A stretch of 64,000 nt of DNA, taken from the NCBI GenBank assembly GCA_963556195.1, contig OY744516.1, positions 31,493,293 through 31,557,292 on the forward strand, given 5' to 3'. This stretch comes from Sepiola atlantica (Eukaryota; Mollusca; Cephalopoda; Sepiida; Sepiolidae). The position numbers and the translations under genes were made by a program. Under the pieces are notes generated by a model, which was given only the letters and a program-made list of their open reading frames with translations, was not told where the DNA came from and did not search any database. Shown here in pieces: positions 1 to 16,200 of this stretch; the stretch's first letter is position 1, and every line of letters begins with the position of its first letter.

Positions 1-3000
1 ATTTGTATAACATCTCAATTTCTAAATTCCATTTGTATAACGTCTCAATTTCCCAATTCTATTTGTATAACATCTCAATTTCCCAATTCCATTTGTATAA
101 CATCTCAATTTCTCAATTCCATTTGTATAACATCCCAATTTCCCAATTCCATTTGTATAACATCTCAATTTCTCAATTCCATTTGTATAACATGTCAATT
201 TCTCAATTCCATTTGTATAACATCTCAATTTCTCAATTCCATTTGCATAACATCTCAATTTCCCAATTCCATTTGTATAACATCTCAATTTCCAAATTCC
301 ATTTGTATAACATCTCAAATTCTCAACTCCATTTGTATAACATCTCAAATTCCCAATTCCATTTGTATAACATCTCAATTTCCAAATTCCATTTGTATAA
401 CATCTCAATTTCCCAATTCCATTTGTATAACATCTCAATTACCCAATTCCATTTGTATAACATCTCAATTACCCAATTCCATTTGTATAACATCTCAATT
501 TCCAAATTCCATTTGTATAACGTCAATTTCCAAATTCCATTTGTATAACGTCAATTTCCAAATTCCATTTGTATAACGTCTCAAATTCCCAATTCCATTT
601 GTATAACATCTCAATTTCCAAATTCAATTTGTATAACATGTCAATTTCTCAATTCCATTTGTATAACATCTCAATTTCCCAATTCAATTTGTATAACATG
701 TCAATTTCTCAATTCCATTTGTATAACATCTCAATTTCCCAATTCCATTTGTATAACATGTCAATTTCCCAATTCCATTTGTATAACATCTCAATTTCCC
801 AATTCCATTTGTATAACATCTCAATTTCTCAATTCCATTTGCATAACATCTCAATTTCCCAATTCCATTTGTATAACATCTCAATTTCCAAATTCCATTT
901 GTATAACATCTCAAATTCCCAACTCCATTTGTATAACATCTCAAATTCCCAATTCCATTTGTATAACATCTCAATTTCCAAATTCCATTTGTATAACATC
1001 TCAATTTCCCAATTCCATTTGTATAAAATCTCAATTACCCAATTCCATTTGTATAACGTCTCAATTACCCAATTCCATTTGTATAACATCTCAATTTCCA
1101 AATTCCATTTGTATAACGTCAATTTCCAAATTCCATTTGTATAACGTCAATTTCCAAATTCAATTTGTATAACATGTCAATTTCCCAATTCCATTTGTAT
1201 AACATGTCAATTTCCAAATTCAATTTGTATAACATGTCAATTTCTCAATTCCATTTGTATAACATCTCAATTTCCCAATTCAATTTGTATAACATGTCAA
1301 TTTCTCAATTCCATTTGTATAACATCTCAATTTCCCAATTCCATTTGTATAACATGTCAATTTCCCAATTCCATTTGTATAACATCTCAATTTCCAAATT
1401 CCATTTGTATAACGTCAATTTCCAAATTATATTTGTATAACGTCAATTTCCAAATTCAATTTGTATAACATCTCAATTTCCAAATTCAATTTGTATAACA
1501 TCTCAATTTCCCAATTCCATTTGTATAACACGTCAATTTCCCAATTCCATTTGTATAACATCTCAATTTCCCAATTCCATTTGTATAACATCTCAATTTC
1601 CAAATTCAATTTGTATAACATCTCAATTTCTCAATTCCATTGGTATAGCATCTCAATTTCCCAATTCCATTTGTATAACATCTCAATTTCTCAATTCCAT
1701 TTGTATAACATCTCAATTTCCCAATTCCATTTGTATAACATCTCAATTTCCCAATACCATTTGTATAGCTTCTCAATTTCCCAATTCCATTTGTATAACA
1801 TCTCAATTTCCCAATTCCATTTGTATAACATCTCAATTTCCCAATTCCATTTGTATAACATCTCAATTTCTCAATTCCATTTGTATAACATCTCAATTTC
1901 CCAATTCCATTTGTATAACATCTCAATTTTTCAATTCCATTTGTATAACATCTCAATTTCTCAATTCCATTTGTATAACATCTCAATTTCCCAATTCCAT
2001 TTGTATAACATCTCAATTTCCAAATTCCATTTGTATAACATCTCAATTTCCCAATTCCATTTGTATAACATCTCAATTTCCCAATTCCATTTGTATAAAA
2101 TCTCAATTACCCAATTCCATTTGTATAACATCTCAATTACCCAATTCCATTTGTATAACATCTCAATTTCCAAATTCCATTTGTATAACGTCAATTTCCA
2201 AATTCCATTTGTATAACGTCAATTTCCAAATTCAATTTGTATAACATGTCAATTTCCCAATTCCATTTGTATAACATCTCAATTTCCAAATTCAATTTGT
2301 ATAACATGTCAATTTCTCAATTCCATTTGTATAACATCTCAATTTCCCAATTCAATTTGTATAACATGTCAATTTCTCAATTCCATTTGTATAACATCTC
2401 AATTTCCCAATTCCATTTGTATAACATGTCAATTTCCCAATTCCATTTGTATAACATCTCAATTTCCAAATTCCATTTGTATAACGTCAATTTCCAAATT
2501 CCATTTGTATAACGTCAATTTCCAAATTCAATTTGTATAACATCTCAATTTCCAAATTCAATTTGTATAACATCTCAATTTCCCAATTCCATTTGTATAA
2601 CACGTCAATTTCCCAATTCCATTTGTATAACATCTCAATTTCCCAATTCCATTTGTATAACATCTCAATTTCCAAATTCAATTTGTATAACATCTCAATT
2701 TTTCAATTCCATTGGTATAGCATCTCAATTTCCCAATTCCATTTGTATAACATCTCAATTTCTCAATTCCATTTGTATAACATCTCAATTTCCCAATTCC
2801 ATTTGTATAACATCTCAATTTCCCAATTCCATTTGTATAGCTTCTCAATTTCCCAATTCCATTTGTATAACATCTCAATTTCCCAATTCCATTTGTATAA
2901 CATCTCAATTTCCCAATTCCATTTGTATAACATCTCAATTTCTCAATTCCATTTGTATAACATCTCAATTTCCCAATTCCATTTGTATAACATCTCAATT

Positions 3001-3260
3001 TTTCAATTCCATTTGTATAACATCTCAATTTCTCAATTCCATTTGTATAACATCTCAATTTCCCAATTCCATTTGTATAACATCTCAATTTCCAAATTCC
3101 ATTTGTATAACATCTCAATTTCCCAATTCCATTTGTATAACATCTCAATTTCCCAATTCCATTTGTATAACGTCAATTTCTCAATTCAATTTGTATAACA
3201 TTTCAAATTCCCAATTCCATTTGTATAACATCTCAATTTCCCAATTCCATTTGCATAACA
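1..3260. repeat. 30-bp minisatellite array with higher-order periodicity
   Basis: Roughly 108 tandem copies of a 30-bp AT-rich unit (ATTTGTATAACATCTC followed by AATTTCCCAATTCC) run from the left edge of the window to about 3260, so the array is probably longer than seen. Most variation is at a few fixed sites (CTC/CCC/CCA, ATC/ATG/GTC). Shortened 28-bp units starting GTCAATTTCC occur near 520-560, 1115-1150, 1410-1450, 2190-2220, 2485-2525 and 3170. The block 1165-2236 recurs almost unchanged at 2237-3198, an offset of 1072 bp. The unit is a multiple of three and lacks stops in several frames on both strands, which creates repetitive open frames up to 251 codons. These are not credible genes. 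Confidence 0.97.
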
Positions 3261-3975
3261 TTTTAGCTGTAAAAATACAGTTATACTTCAGTTTGAATAA
3301 ACGACAGAAGTAAAAATGTATTTTAACAAAAGTCCAGACTTTCATTTTCTCTATGGATGATTACAATGAAACCTTCTAATGCGGACATCTTTACGACTTT
3401 CCTCAGTCGCAGATGAGGAAAACAATTCGTCTTTTTGATCGTTTGAAGGAAGCAAAAGATGCATCGACACTAGATGTTTGCTTTCGTCTCGTTTTCTTAT
3501 GATTCTTATCTCTTTCATCGTGTCGCACCTGTTAACTAGTTTACGACCGGATTCAATCACCTGTTTATTCAGTGCTTTTTAAACGTCATCTCTTCTTCAT
3601 CTGCAACTCTGCAAAACGAATGTGTACATTAGCAAGAACATAAATAAGCCGTGAGAATGCATACCTCTGTCTGACAACGTAAGGATGGACCGAAGTCATA
3701 TCTGAGCCTAACTTCTTCATATTGTATGAAGTATTCCCGAAGTTATGCGATGGAAACGGTGATGACTCAAAAGTTATTTATCTGATCAGGCTAAACTGTT
3801 GCATGGTGATTACTGTTATCGAAGAACATTTAATCCATACATTAAGTTTACAAAAGTCGAAAGTTGAAAGTCTGTCAAAATTTTAACCGTGATGTAATTC
3901 TTCAAGGTCCCGGTCATATAAGATGCGGGACTTCATTGGCAACAATATGGGCCAAGTAGTGAGTCTCTACGATTA
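3261..3975. other. No recognisable feature
   Basis: Mixed-composition sequence after the minisatellite. A 69-codon open frame on the minus strand (3351-3560) has no recognisable motif and no support as an exon. Confidence 0.5.
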
Positions 3976-4143
3976 ACAGAACGGAAGTTATTTCCATGAC
4001 TTTGATCTTGACCTTTCACTTAGATAACCCAAAATTTAGTCAGTTTTATGTTATACAATAATCGATATTTTCACTAAGTTTGGTAACGATTAGTCAAGTG
4101 ATGTGGATGTTAGGCTGTACACAAACAAACAAACAAACAAACG
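3976..4143 (+). mobile_element. Candidate non-autonomous repeat ending in (CAAA)n
   Basis: The stretch has the look of a widespread invertebrate short interspersed repeat: a TGACCTTTCACTT motif, then CACTAAGTTTGGTAACGATTAG, then GTGATGTGGATGTTAGG, ending in a short (CAAA)n tail at about 4120-4140. The word order resembles mollusc repeats I have seen, but no second copy is evident in this window. The 5' limit is a guess. Confidence 0.35.
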
Positions 4144-4475
4144 TAGTGACAAACTCAACCAAAAACATGACGGAGGTAACAAAGCACAAATCCTAACACT
4201 TAATTTCCTGGAAAGATCAATCATTAACACTAAAAGTTAACCAAACTTGTTCAACCATATATATTTGACAAATAATCCGCTTCTTCTGTGAGAATTGAGG
4301 GTCTTTATCATTTAAGCGAGTATCACAATGCACCAGTGGCTAAGCCGATTGTGTTGAGGTCTAATCAGAAAACAAAACAATAAAAACTAATTTTCTGTTC
4401 CCAACTTGAAAATCTATAGCTGTTTATCTAAAAGCGGCAAAAAAACTACTGCGCGTTTTAAGTCTTTATAAAAGA
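4144..4475. other. No recognisable feature
   Basis: AT-rich sequence with nothing I can name. The words CACCAGTGGCTAAGC near 4331 resemble the A-box side of a tRNA-derived SINE, but no B box follows. Confidence 0.4.
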
Positions 4476-4505
4476 TTAGCTTGCATCCCGACGTTGCCCG
4501 GGAAG
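4476..4505 (-). mobile_element. Helitron-like 3' terminus (CTAA)
   Basis: On the minus strand the sequence reads CCCGGGCAACGTCGGG, a GC-rich hairpin with CCCG/CGGG stem, then about six bases, then CTAA followed by T. Hairpin plus CTRR next to T is the signature of Helitron 3' ends. The element body would extend rightwards from 4505; its 5' end was not found. Confidence 0.45.
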
Positions 4506-7781
<3,276 letters not shown>

Positions 7782-7784
<3 letters not shown>

Positions 7785-9266
7785 TTCGATATTACTATGG
7801 GGGCACCGGACTCAGCGCAGGTTACTGACCTGGTAGGGATATATATCCTCAGAGAAATTTGTATGAAAATACCTGAACTGGCGGGCGGTCTATATAGGGA
7901 CGACGCTTTATTCTTTGTCAACACAAGTATAAGGAATCTTGAAACTAAGAAGAAAAAACTCAATATATTCTTCAGCTCAATACAACTTAGCGTAACTATG
8001 GATATAAACTACCGGAGGGTAAATTTTTTGGATATTACGCTTGATCTATGCAACAACACATATGAACCTTATCACAAGCCCAACCACACACTCTACTATA
8101 TCGACGCTAAATCGAATCACCCACCGATGGTGAAAAGAGCCATTATTCCTGCAATATCGAGTAGGATATCTAAGCTGTCCAAGAATCAACAAATATTCGA
8201 CAGCAGTAAGCAATTCTACAATGAAGCTTTAAACAGATCAGGATACAAGGAAAAAATTAATTACCTTGCGCCTCCTTCGGTTGGGAATGGGGGACTAAAC
8301 GGGAGACCGATTGCCTCTCGATCAATGGTTTCATATAATAGGGCAATGGGCAAGGCTAGATATAGGAGACCTGGTGTATCCCACGGTAATGTAAACCAGG
8401 TAGGGTGGGAACCGGTTGATGATAATATTCGTGAAGTTGGAAGTAACGAATTGAACTCACATGCTACCCAAATCGGGGGGGAAGGTAGGAAGAAAAATAG
8501 GAGAAGGACCACTACATGGTTCAACCCCCCCTATAGCCAGCATATTAAGACTAATATCCCAAAGATTTTTTATAGCATAGTGGAAAAAAACTTTCCAAGG
8601 GATAGCAGATTGGGGGGAATCATTAACAAAAATACTGTAAAACTGTCTTATTCAACCTGTAGAAATATAGCCACATCCATCATAGGATATAATAATTCTA
8701 AGATAACTAAAACAAGGGAAGCCATGTTCTCTTCTGGTGTTGATCCCAGTAACACCAGTTCAGTGAGAACCTCCATTATAAATAACCATAGTAGTAGAAC
8801 ATCCAGCAACGGCCCAGCACACAACTGTAACTGCAGAGCTTCTAACATCTGTCCACTGGGGGGGAACTGTAGAGTTTCAAGCATTGTCTACAAATGCGAT
8901 GTGATAACAGAGAGTAGTAGGAAATCATATATCGGTTCAACCGGGGGTGAGTTCAAAGATAGATTCAGAAACCACATGAGTTCCTTCAGGGGAGGCCAAA
9001 GGGAAGACATAGATAGGCCTAACACTTCTGTTGGCCGTTTTGTGAGAAACCTCATTGCTAGGCAAGACCCTTTCGAACTGAAATGGTCAATTTTGGGGAG
9101 GGCTAACAAATATAAACCGAACAAAAAGAAGAGATGCAACCTATGTGCATTGGAGTCGTACCACATCATGACATCTAGAGATAATTTACTGAACGCTAGG
9201 CAGGAAATACTACAATGCTGTCTGCATAGAAACCGTTACCTGTTATCAAGCCTAAAACCTGGATAG
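7782..9266 (+). CDS. Penelope-like retroelement protein, 5'-truncated: RT C-terminus plus GIY-YIG endonuclease
   Basis: Open frame of about 494 codons from the palindrome junction to a stop at 9266 (489 from the Met at 7797). Numbering from that Met, an RT motif-B-like MGAPDSAQ starts the frame, YRDD (33-36) stands for the catalytic Asp pair, FLDI (77-80) and SNHPP (106-110) mark the palm/thumb end, WFNPP (241-245) the linker. A cysteine cluster (C344, C346, C352, C358) precedes the GIY-YIG domain: VYKC 364-367, YIG 378-380, R389, H393, CNLC 447-450, E453, N466. The order RT, linker, Cys cluster, GIY-YIG is that of Penelope-like elements, which copy RNA and integrate by target priming. RT motifs before B are missing, so it cannot be active. 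The frame has no internal stop, suggesting recent insertion. The family call is firm; the PLE clade is not. Confidence 0.85.
7785..8309. other. Unpaired spacer at the centre of the palindrome
   Basis: The only single-copy part of the inverted repeat, 525 bp. It encodes the RT portion of the right-hand PLE copy and has no counterpart in the left arm. A short CAAT match lies at the left junction. Confidence 0.85.
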
Positions 9267-11083
9267 GAGGGGAATTGGGGGAAGTATAAACTTACAGCAG
9301 AGATAGGCAGGATGGACACTTCCTGAGGCAATCTGGGGCAATAATTAGTGTATAATAGGGAGGATGAGAATTAGTAACACGTACTTATGCTAAGATATGT
9401 CTTAATTCAATTATTAGCGGATACTCGAGACTTAGATTGGGGGTGATAAGGTAGGAATATTCTATCGGAATAAGGCCCAGTGATAGTCAACTATAGTAAA
9501 TACTTATTCAGCGGAATAGAGGGGGGAAATTGTGTTACATATAAAAAGATAGTGGAATAATAAATAATAAATCACAATTTATTCTCAGAAATAGATATAT
9601 TATACGAAATGCATTGGGGATTTCAAGTAATTTTAAGTGAAAAATAAGAAATAGCAACCTGGATGCTATCACTATTTAATTAAATTAGGTTAAATTAAAT
9701 TAGTTTTTAATTAGATTAAAATAAATAAAACAATTTGGTGGCAGGAATGGGGAAAAGTAATTAAGGAAAAAATAATTTTAAAAACATGCATGCCGACACG
9801 GACTTAATTTCTAAAAATAGAAACAATTGAATTTTATAAAAAAAGTATTTTGTACGGGATTTTAAATTAGTAATAATAAAGTCTCCTGTCATTTAACGAG
9901 TAAGAGTGATATTTTCCCGTAAAGTTGACAAAAAAATAAACCGGTCCATTAAAAAAAAGTTTGGTTTTTTTTCAAAATAGAAAATAGATTTCTGATAACG
10001 ATATTCCGTTGTAACATTTATTTATGGAATATAGAATAATATTCTCCACAGAGAGTTACAAACAGACACAGCCGTTAAGGAAATATTTTAAATGATTTAA
10101 AATAATAACTAGATTTTTGTAGAAGGCCTTTTTATAATAACAGTTTATTTTTGATATATGAATAATTTTTTTAAAAACAAATTCTGCGGGATAGGCTTTT
10201 TTCGCTTCGTTAAACAACAAAACGATAATAATTCGGCAGTTAATTAAATGAAGGATATTTTCCCAAAATGTAAAATGACGTCCCAGACACTAGATGATTA
10301 ATTTCTATAAGGAATAGGTTTAATAATAAATATTTTTAGAAACAGTATTTTGAATAAATAGTTTCTATATTAAGATTTTTTCTTGATGGAAGGGAGTTTT
10401 CTGCGGGATTGACATTCAACTCGCCGTGTGTTTATTTCGAAGGGTAATAAATCAACAATTGAAATAAGACTCTTTGAACTCGGACGAACATTTGTGTTGA
10501 CTTTTCTTTGTGAGAAGTTGGATTTAGAATTCCCATACTATCATTGGATTGGAATGGTAACTTGTGAGCGGTATCTTGAATGATTTAGTTCTTTTGTTTT
10601 CTTGTGGGGGGGGGGGGGGATTTATTCATCATTGTACCGGCTAACGTGAAAGTGTATTATCGCACATTGTTCCGGTTTTGTGGTTTTATTGAATGTATTT
10701 GGGACCGATTACTTGCTTGTTGGCTTGGTGGAAGAAATAATGCACAAGCTACTTTTCTAAGACTTTTCTAGGACTTTCTTTTCTTATCGTTGTTCTTACT
10801 TGCTTTTTAAGTTTGACTTTTATTTTTATTTTTTTCCTCTTCTCTTCTTAAGTGACCTCAACTATTACAACGCCACATTGTGTTTTGTCGGCAGTTGAAA
10901 CCAGTATTCCAGACATTTAATTTCCCTGATGATCTGCCAAGCAAGTAACTGCTTGGTAGTGAAACACGTGTAGGAAAAAACATTTAATTTGAATAAATAG
11001 TATTTGTAAGAAAAAATATCTTTAATGGTGATCATTGGTGTCTTGAAAGAAATGCTTTGGTAAGCCTTCATAAAATCACATAT
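8310..11083. repeat. Right arm of the 6-kb near-perfect inverted repeat
   Basis: This 2774-bp arm mirrors 5015-7784. It contains the 3' two thirds of the right PLE frame (to 9266) and 1.8 kb of AT-rich sequence without coding signal. It ends with ATATGTG at 11083, where left and right flanks diverge. Confidence 0.95.
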
Positions 11084-11457
<374 letters not shown>

Positions 11458-11537
11458 AATATTAAACTAAAAGTAAACTTTTAGTAGATAGAACCTATAG
11501 TGAAATGGTTTAAGCTCAATATACGAGATAGAGCAAT

Positions 11538-11684
11538 TATAAAGATAGATGAAAGAAGAGTGATAAACATGTACGAATGTCCAGATTTATTTCAGACATT
11601 GAATATACCTTGCATTGAACAATTGAAGTCTTAAATAAATCTGGACATTCGTACATGTTTATCACTCTTCTTTCATCTATCTTT

Positions 11685-11687
<3 letters not shown>
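11538..11687. repeat. 55-bp perfect inverted repeat (snapback)
   Basis: Arms 11538-11592 and 11633-11687 are exact reverse complements around a 40-nt loop. The word GTACGAATGTCCAG lies in both. The right arm runs directly into a TA array. No transposase terminus or ribozyme core is seen. Confidence 0.93.

Positions 11688-11765
<78 letters not shown>
11688..11765. repeat. (TA)n microsatellite
   Basis: About 78 bp of uninterrupted TA abutting the 55-bp inverted repeat. Confidence 0.97.
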
Positions 11766-11767
<2 letters not shown>

Positions 11768-11959
11768 ATGGGTTATCGTTAGGAAACAATACATAATGAA
11801 ATCAATACGTGTATTCATAATTATATATTTTGAAAAGAATTCACACGTACAGGTGAATGTTTGAGTAAACAGAATGAGATTGATTTTCTTTAAAGAGAAA
11901 TTGTAGAAGAAATATAAACAAAATGTGATACATGAATAGAACGTAAAAAAGTGGTATAT

Positions 11960-13455
11960 AATAAATAGTGATTGGTTGGACAAAAGAAGAACTCAGGTGC
12001 ATGGATCAAAGAACACGGGAACTAATGACCATGCACATTGAACTGTATCCGAAGGATTATACTGACCGACTCTATGTAAAAAAGGAAACAAGAGGGAAGA
12101 GGACTGGTAAGTATAGATGACGTGGTTGGCAATGCAATAAAAGAACTAAGAAAAGTAGATAAACACAAATACAGAAAAGTCGATTACTACTGCCAATAGT
12201 GCTACAAAAAATTACCAGTATGCAGAGCAACGATATGAGAAACAAAATGGTGAGAAAAACAAAATGCGAAGAGAAGCAGTTACATGGACGATTTATGAGA
12301 CGAAGCAAAGAAGTGACCACGAAAACACATAGACATGGCTACGAAAAGAGCATTTGAACAGAGAAAGTAAATCGCTATTGAGAGCCGCCCAAAACAACGC
12401 GATCACAACGAACTGCATAAAAACCCACCCCAAAACAAAACAAAACCCAGGAAAATAGTAAATGTAGAATCTGTGTACAAAATGACGAAACGGTATACCA
12501 TATCATAAGTGAACGTAGAAAAAATGAATAGAAAAAAACACATAAATATGGTTGGGTAAGTGCTATTCTGGGAAATATGAAAGTGAATACAAATCCAAAA
12601 TCCAGAGAATATGGTAAAAGCATAAACTCACCAAGAAAACCGGGCGTTATAATAATCAATAGCAAGGAAAATAAAATATGTCAAATAGTGAAATTCGCGA
12701 TTTCATTACTTCACAGGGTGAAGATCTCACGTGTAATAAAAACTAAACAAATACATAGATCTTGCCAGAAAACCGATGGGAATATGAAATAGGTTGAAGA
12801 CTACTGCAATAAGAGCAGAAGCACGATGAACAGTTCCGGTAAACCTGTAAAAAAAGACTAGGAGAAAATAGAGTCAAAGAGTGAATTGGGACTATACAAC
12901 GCATTGCACTGACGAAAGCAGATGAAATACTAAGAAAAGTCCTCGAGTGCAGAAGCCACCGAACATAATCAGATAACGTCGACCAGTCACGTATAAACTA
13001 AAACAGAATAAAACTATGTAAAAACAAGAGAACTGAAACTACCAGAGTAGGAAAAAATCACACACCCCTCCCCCTAAAATTAAACAAAAATATGTGGGTC
13101 TTGAGGTGTCTGGGAGCATGAAATGATCGAGGAGAGATAGCATCATCTAGACCTATATTAGAAGAATACTGCAATCTTAATAAAGCTTTTTCACTTCAGT
13201 TACAGAGAAAGTTACTGACTGTTATCTCTGAGGACCCGATGTAAAAACAGCAAGTTAATTGCAACTGTTTTATGGAAAGAAGCGTACTGGAAATCTAGGG
13301 AAACTTGTTGTCACTCGGAATCCAGGAAACACCCCCATTGTTTTCACCAGTGGTAAACCATTGGTAATGACATCTGTGAGAACTCCTAATGAGTAATTAC
13401 TTACTTGTACTTTGTATCGGCTATCACTCTGGTCGGGGTGAGCTGGATTTCTCCT
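11960..13455 (+). pseudogene. LINE family A, decayed ORF2 C-terminus and 3' region
   Basis: Remnant of a non-LTR retrotransposon read in shifting frames. Around 11970-12080 it resembles the post-RT segment (DWTKEEL, then MTMH.ELYPKD.TDRLYV). At 12455-12510 the zinc-knuckle-like CRICVQNDETVYHIISE segment is visible, matching CRLCGQRDETVNHITSE at 35.66 kb. Around 12620-12780 follow RKPGVIIINSKEN and a HRVKI segment. The stretch 13260-13455 matches the 3' untranslated end of the copy at 36.6-36.8 kb (TGTTGTCACTC, GAGAACTCCTAA). Many stops and frameshifts make it inactive. In full elements this protein supplies RT activity for target-primed insertion. Confidence 0.75.
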
Positions 13456-13689
13456 GAGCAAGTACAGCGTCTCTGACCACCGCAGCTGCAGCTGACTTTC
13501 ACCGATCCGGAGCTATGTCACACGATATGGCTAGCACAACGAGATTCCATAGTCGAAGACCACCTACTTGTGGGCCTGATAGTGCCGCCATGTCGCCTTT
13601 GATTGTCACTGTCCAGGTCTCCCACTACTCATCAACCCGTTGCGCCAACAGGTTAAAGAAGGAGAAGAAGGACCTCGTGAATAATGAAA
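13456..13689. other. Unassigned sequence between LINE fragments
   Basis: Higher-GC stretch with CTGCAGCTG, CCGATCCGG and GTTGCGCCAACAGG. It may be the 5' region of the next LINE fragment, but I cannot show it. Confidence 0.35.
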
Positions 13690-14140
13690 GCTAGTTTCAC
13701 CAAACTGTAAACTGCGGAAGGATAGAGACAGAGTACCATTTTGGATTAATATGTGTGAACAACGACAAAAACGCAACAGGAAGTGGAATGGCTGAAAAAC
13801 AGAAAGAGATTAATCCATTAAATGTAAGAAACAGCAACTGAAATTAACATTTACCTCCAAGATGACATTAAGTAAAATGACATCCTGAAAAGCACCTGGT
13901 AACAACGACACACATGAAATATGGTTCTACATGAAAGAGTAGCACCAAAACCTAAAAGAGACATACTAAAATGAGTGACTAAAGAGATGAACCATTTTAA
14001 TTCAAAAAGACATAGAACTTCTCTAAGAAACTACAGACCGATAAACTGCATACTAGCCGCATGGAAAATCTTAATGTCACAGCCATAAATAAGCGCGTAA
14101 TAAAAAGTATGCAGGAAAGCGACAAGAAGTCCAGGAAAGC
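13690..14140 (+). pseudogene. LINE family A, decayed reverse-transcriptase fragment
   Basis: Translations contain a KAPGNNDTHEIW segment followed by ILIQKD and NYRPINCI-like words with stops between them. This matches the RT fingers/palm order KxPGxDGxxxYWLK, then LIxKD, then NYRPITCLP of non-LTR elements. It sits downstream of another copy's 3' end, so it is a separate, strongly 3'-truncated insertion. Confidence 0.6.
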
Positions 14141-14742
14141 TATGGTTTGTTAGAATTTTTTTCATATCCAAAATTTATGGAAGGTTCCGCAGTTATTAGA
14201 TCTTTTACAATATTTTCTATTTGTATGTCTCTGTACATCTGAAATATGTTGAATGTTTTGGTGATTTATGTTTCCCGAAAATAAACAAGCTAAGATATAG
14301 TAAGCAGATTTCGCATAAAGAGACCGAATTGTGTTTTCAAACGATGCTGTTGAATTTGACGTAAGTCAAGTTGGTGATGTGTTTGCATATGTTAATTATG
14401 ATATTCATAGAAGGGAAAAGATGGGTTGAACAGGTGGTTTTTCTATAAGTTGCAAGTTGCAAGTAAGGATACCCATTTCTAATGTGTGTATTCGTGTATA
14501 AAGATGTCGGTGTAGACGAGTGTTAAATCTACGCTGTTGATAGTTTTATTCTTTATAGTTATATTTTTGATTTTATTGAGGAAATTATCTGACTTTCTTA
14601 TATTTAAAGGGCTGATTGTGCTTTATATGGGATAATATTTTGTGAACGCAAGACAATCCACTATATAAAAAATCTTCGCCGACAAACTGAATTATTTAAC
14701 ATTGCTAAATCTAAACACATAATCAAACAGATCATAGATTTC
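14141..14742. other. No recognisable feature
   Basis: AT-rich sequence between the LINE fragment and the 19-bp satellite; nothing identified. Confidence 0.4.
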
Positions 14743-15907
14743 TAGTATATCACACTCATGTTAGCATATCACGCTCATGTTAGTATATCACACTTATGTT
14801 AGTATATCACACTCATGTTAGTATATCACACTCATGTTAGTATATCACACTTATGTTAGTATATCACACTCATGTTAGTATATCACACTTATGTTAGTAT
14901 ATCACACTCATGTTAGTATATCACACTTATGTTAGTATATCACACTTATGTTAGTATATCACACTTATGTTAGTATATCACACTTATGTTAGTATATCAC
15001 ACTCATGTTAGTATATCACACTTATGTTAGTATATCACACTTATGTTAGTATATCACACTCATGTTAGTATATCACACTCATGTTAGTATATCACACTCA
15101 TGTTAGTATATCACACTTATGTTAGTATATCACACTTATGTTAGTATATCACACTCATGTTAGTATATCACACTTATGTTAGTATATCACACTCATGTTA
15201 GTATATCACACTTATGTTAGTATATCACACTTATGTTAGTATATCACACTTATGTTAGTATATCACACTTATGTTAGTATATCACACTTATGTTAGTATA
15301 TCACACTCATGTTAGTATATCACACTTATGTTAGTATATCACACTCATGTTAGTATATCACACTTATGTTAGTATATCACACTTATGTTAGTATATCACA
15401 CTCATGTTAGTATATCACACTTATGTTAGTATATCACACTCAAGTTAGTATATCACACTCATGTTAGTATATCACACTTATGTTAGTATATCACACTTAT
15501 GTTAGTATATTACACTCATGTTAGTATATCACACTCATGTTAGTATATCACACTCATGTTAGTATATCACACTCATGTTAGTATATCACACTTATGTTAG
15601 TATATCACACTTATGTTAGTATATCACACTCATGTTAGTATATCACACTCATGTTAGTATATCACACTTATGTTAGTATATCACACTTATGTTAGTATAT
15701 CACACTCATGTTAGTATATCACACTCATGTTAGTATATCACACTTATGTTAGTATATCACACTTATGTTAGTATATCACACTCATGTTAGTATATCACAC
15801 TCATGTTAGTATATCACACTTATGTTAGTATATCACACTTATGTTAGTATATCACACTTATGTTAGTATATCACACTTATGTTAGTATATTACACTTATG
15901 TTAGCTT
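14743..15907. repeat. 19-bp satellite array
   Basis: About 61 head-to-tail copies of TAGTATATCACACTYATGT. Nearly all variation is one C/T site (CTCATG or CTTATG); rarer changes are ACGCTC, CAAG and TTACAC. In the last third the C/T states alternate in pairs (CCTTCCTTCCTT), a four-unit, 76-bp higher-order repeat. The array is stop-rich and non-coding. Confidence 0.97.
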
Positions 15908-16164
15908 AAATTATGATTCCGATAAAACAGCATTAAGTTTGACATCGGCGTACAAATAAAAGTAATTAAAAAAACTTCACAATGTATGCGAGAGAAAAAA
16001 AAGATTATTAAAAATGCTCAAATTTCTCCTCACTCTCCCGGGATCTAGACGGATATTAACAAATAGCAATACAACAACAAATTTATCTCTTTCTTTCTTT
16101 TATTTTCGTTTTTCTTTCTTTCCTTTGTCCGCCTTGAACCAGTTTATACTCACCCGACTATATA
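15908..16164. other. No recognisable feature
   Basis: AT-rich and pyrimidine-rich sequence between the satellite and a Helitron-like end; nothing else seen. Confidence 0.4.
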
Positions 16165-16200
16165 CTAGCTGTACCTACCACCAGGCGTTGGCCGGGCTGC
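16165..16200 (-). mobile_element. Helitron-like 3' terminus (CTAG)
   Basis: Minus strand reads CCCGGCCAACGCCTGG, an imperfect GC hairpin, then GTAGGTACAG and CTAG followed by T. The body would extend right of 16200. The pattern matches the termini at 4476, 32005 and 34693. Confidence 0.45.

Noticed and set aside
3..3198. Long repetitive open frames (up to 251 codons) on both strands
   Set aside because: They follow directly from a 30-bp unit lacking stops; no start context, splice signal or non-repeat domain.
1..3260. CRISPR array
   Set aside because: Units are contiguous with no unique spacers, and the window is clearly eukaryotic.
9985..10020. CTGATAACGATATTCCGTTGTAAC inside the palindrome as a ribozyme of the PLE
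   Set aside because: Core departs from CUGANGA and GAAA is missing.
12072..12665. Minus-strand hydrophobic open frames
   Set aside because: Antisense of the decayed LINE A copy; hydrophobic look comes from A-rich sense sequence.
14743..15907. CRISPR-like repeat-spacer structure in the 19-bp array
   Set aside because: Head-to-tail units without spacers; plain satellite DNA.
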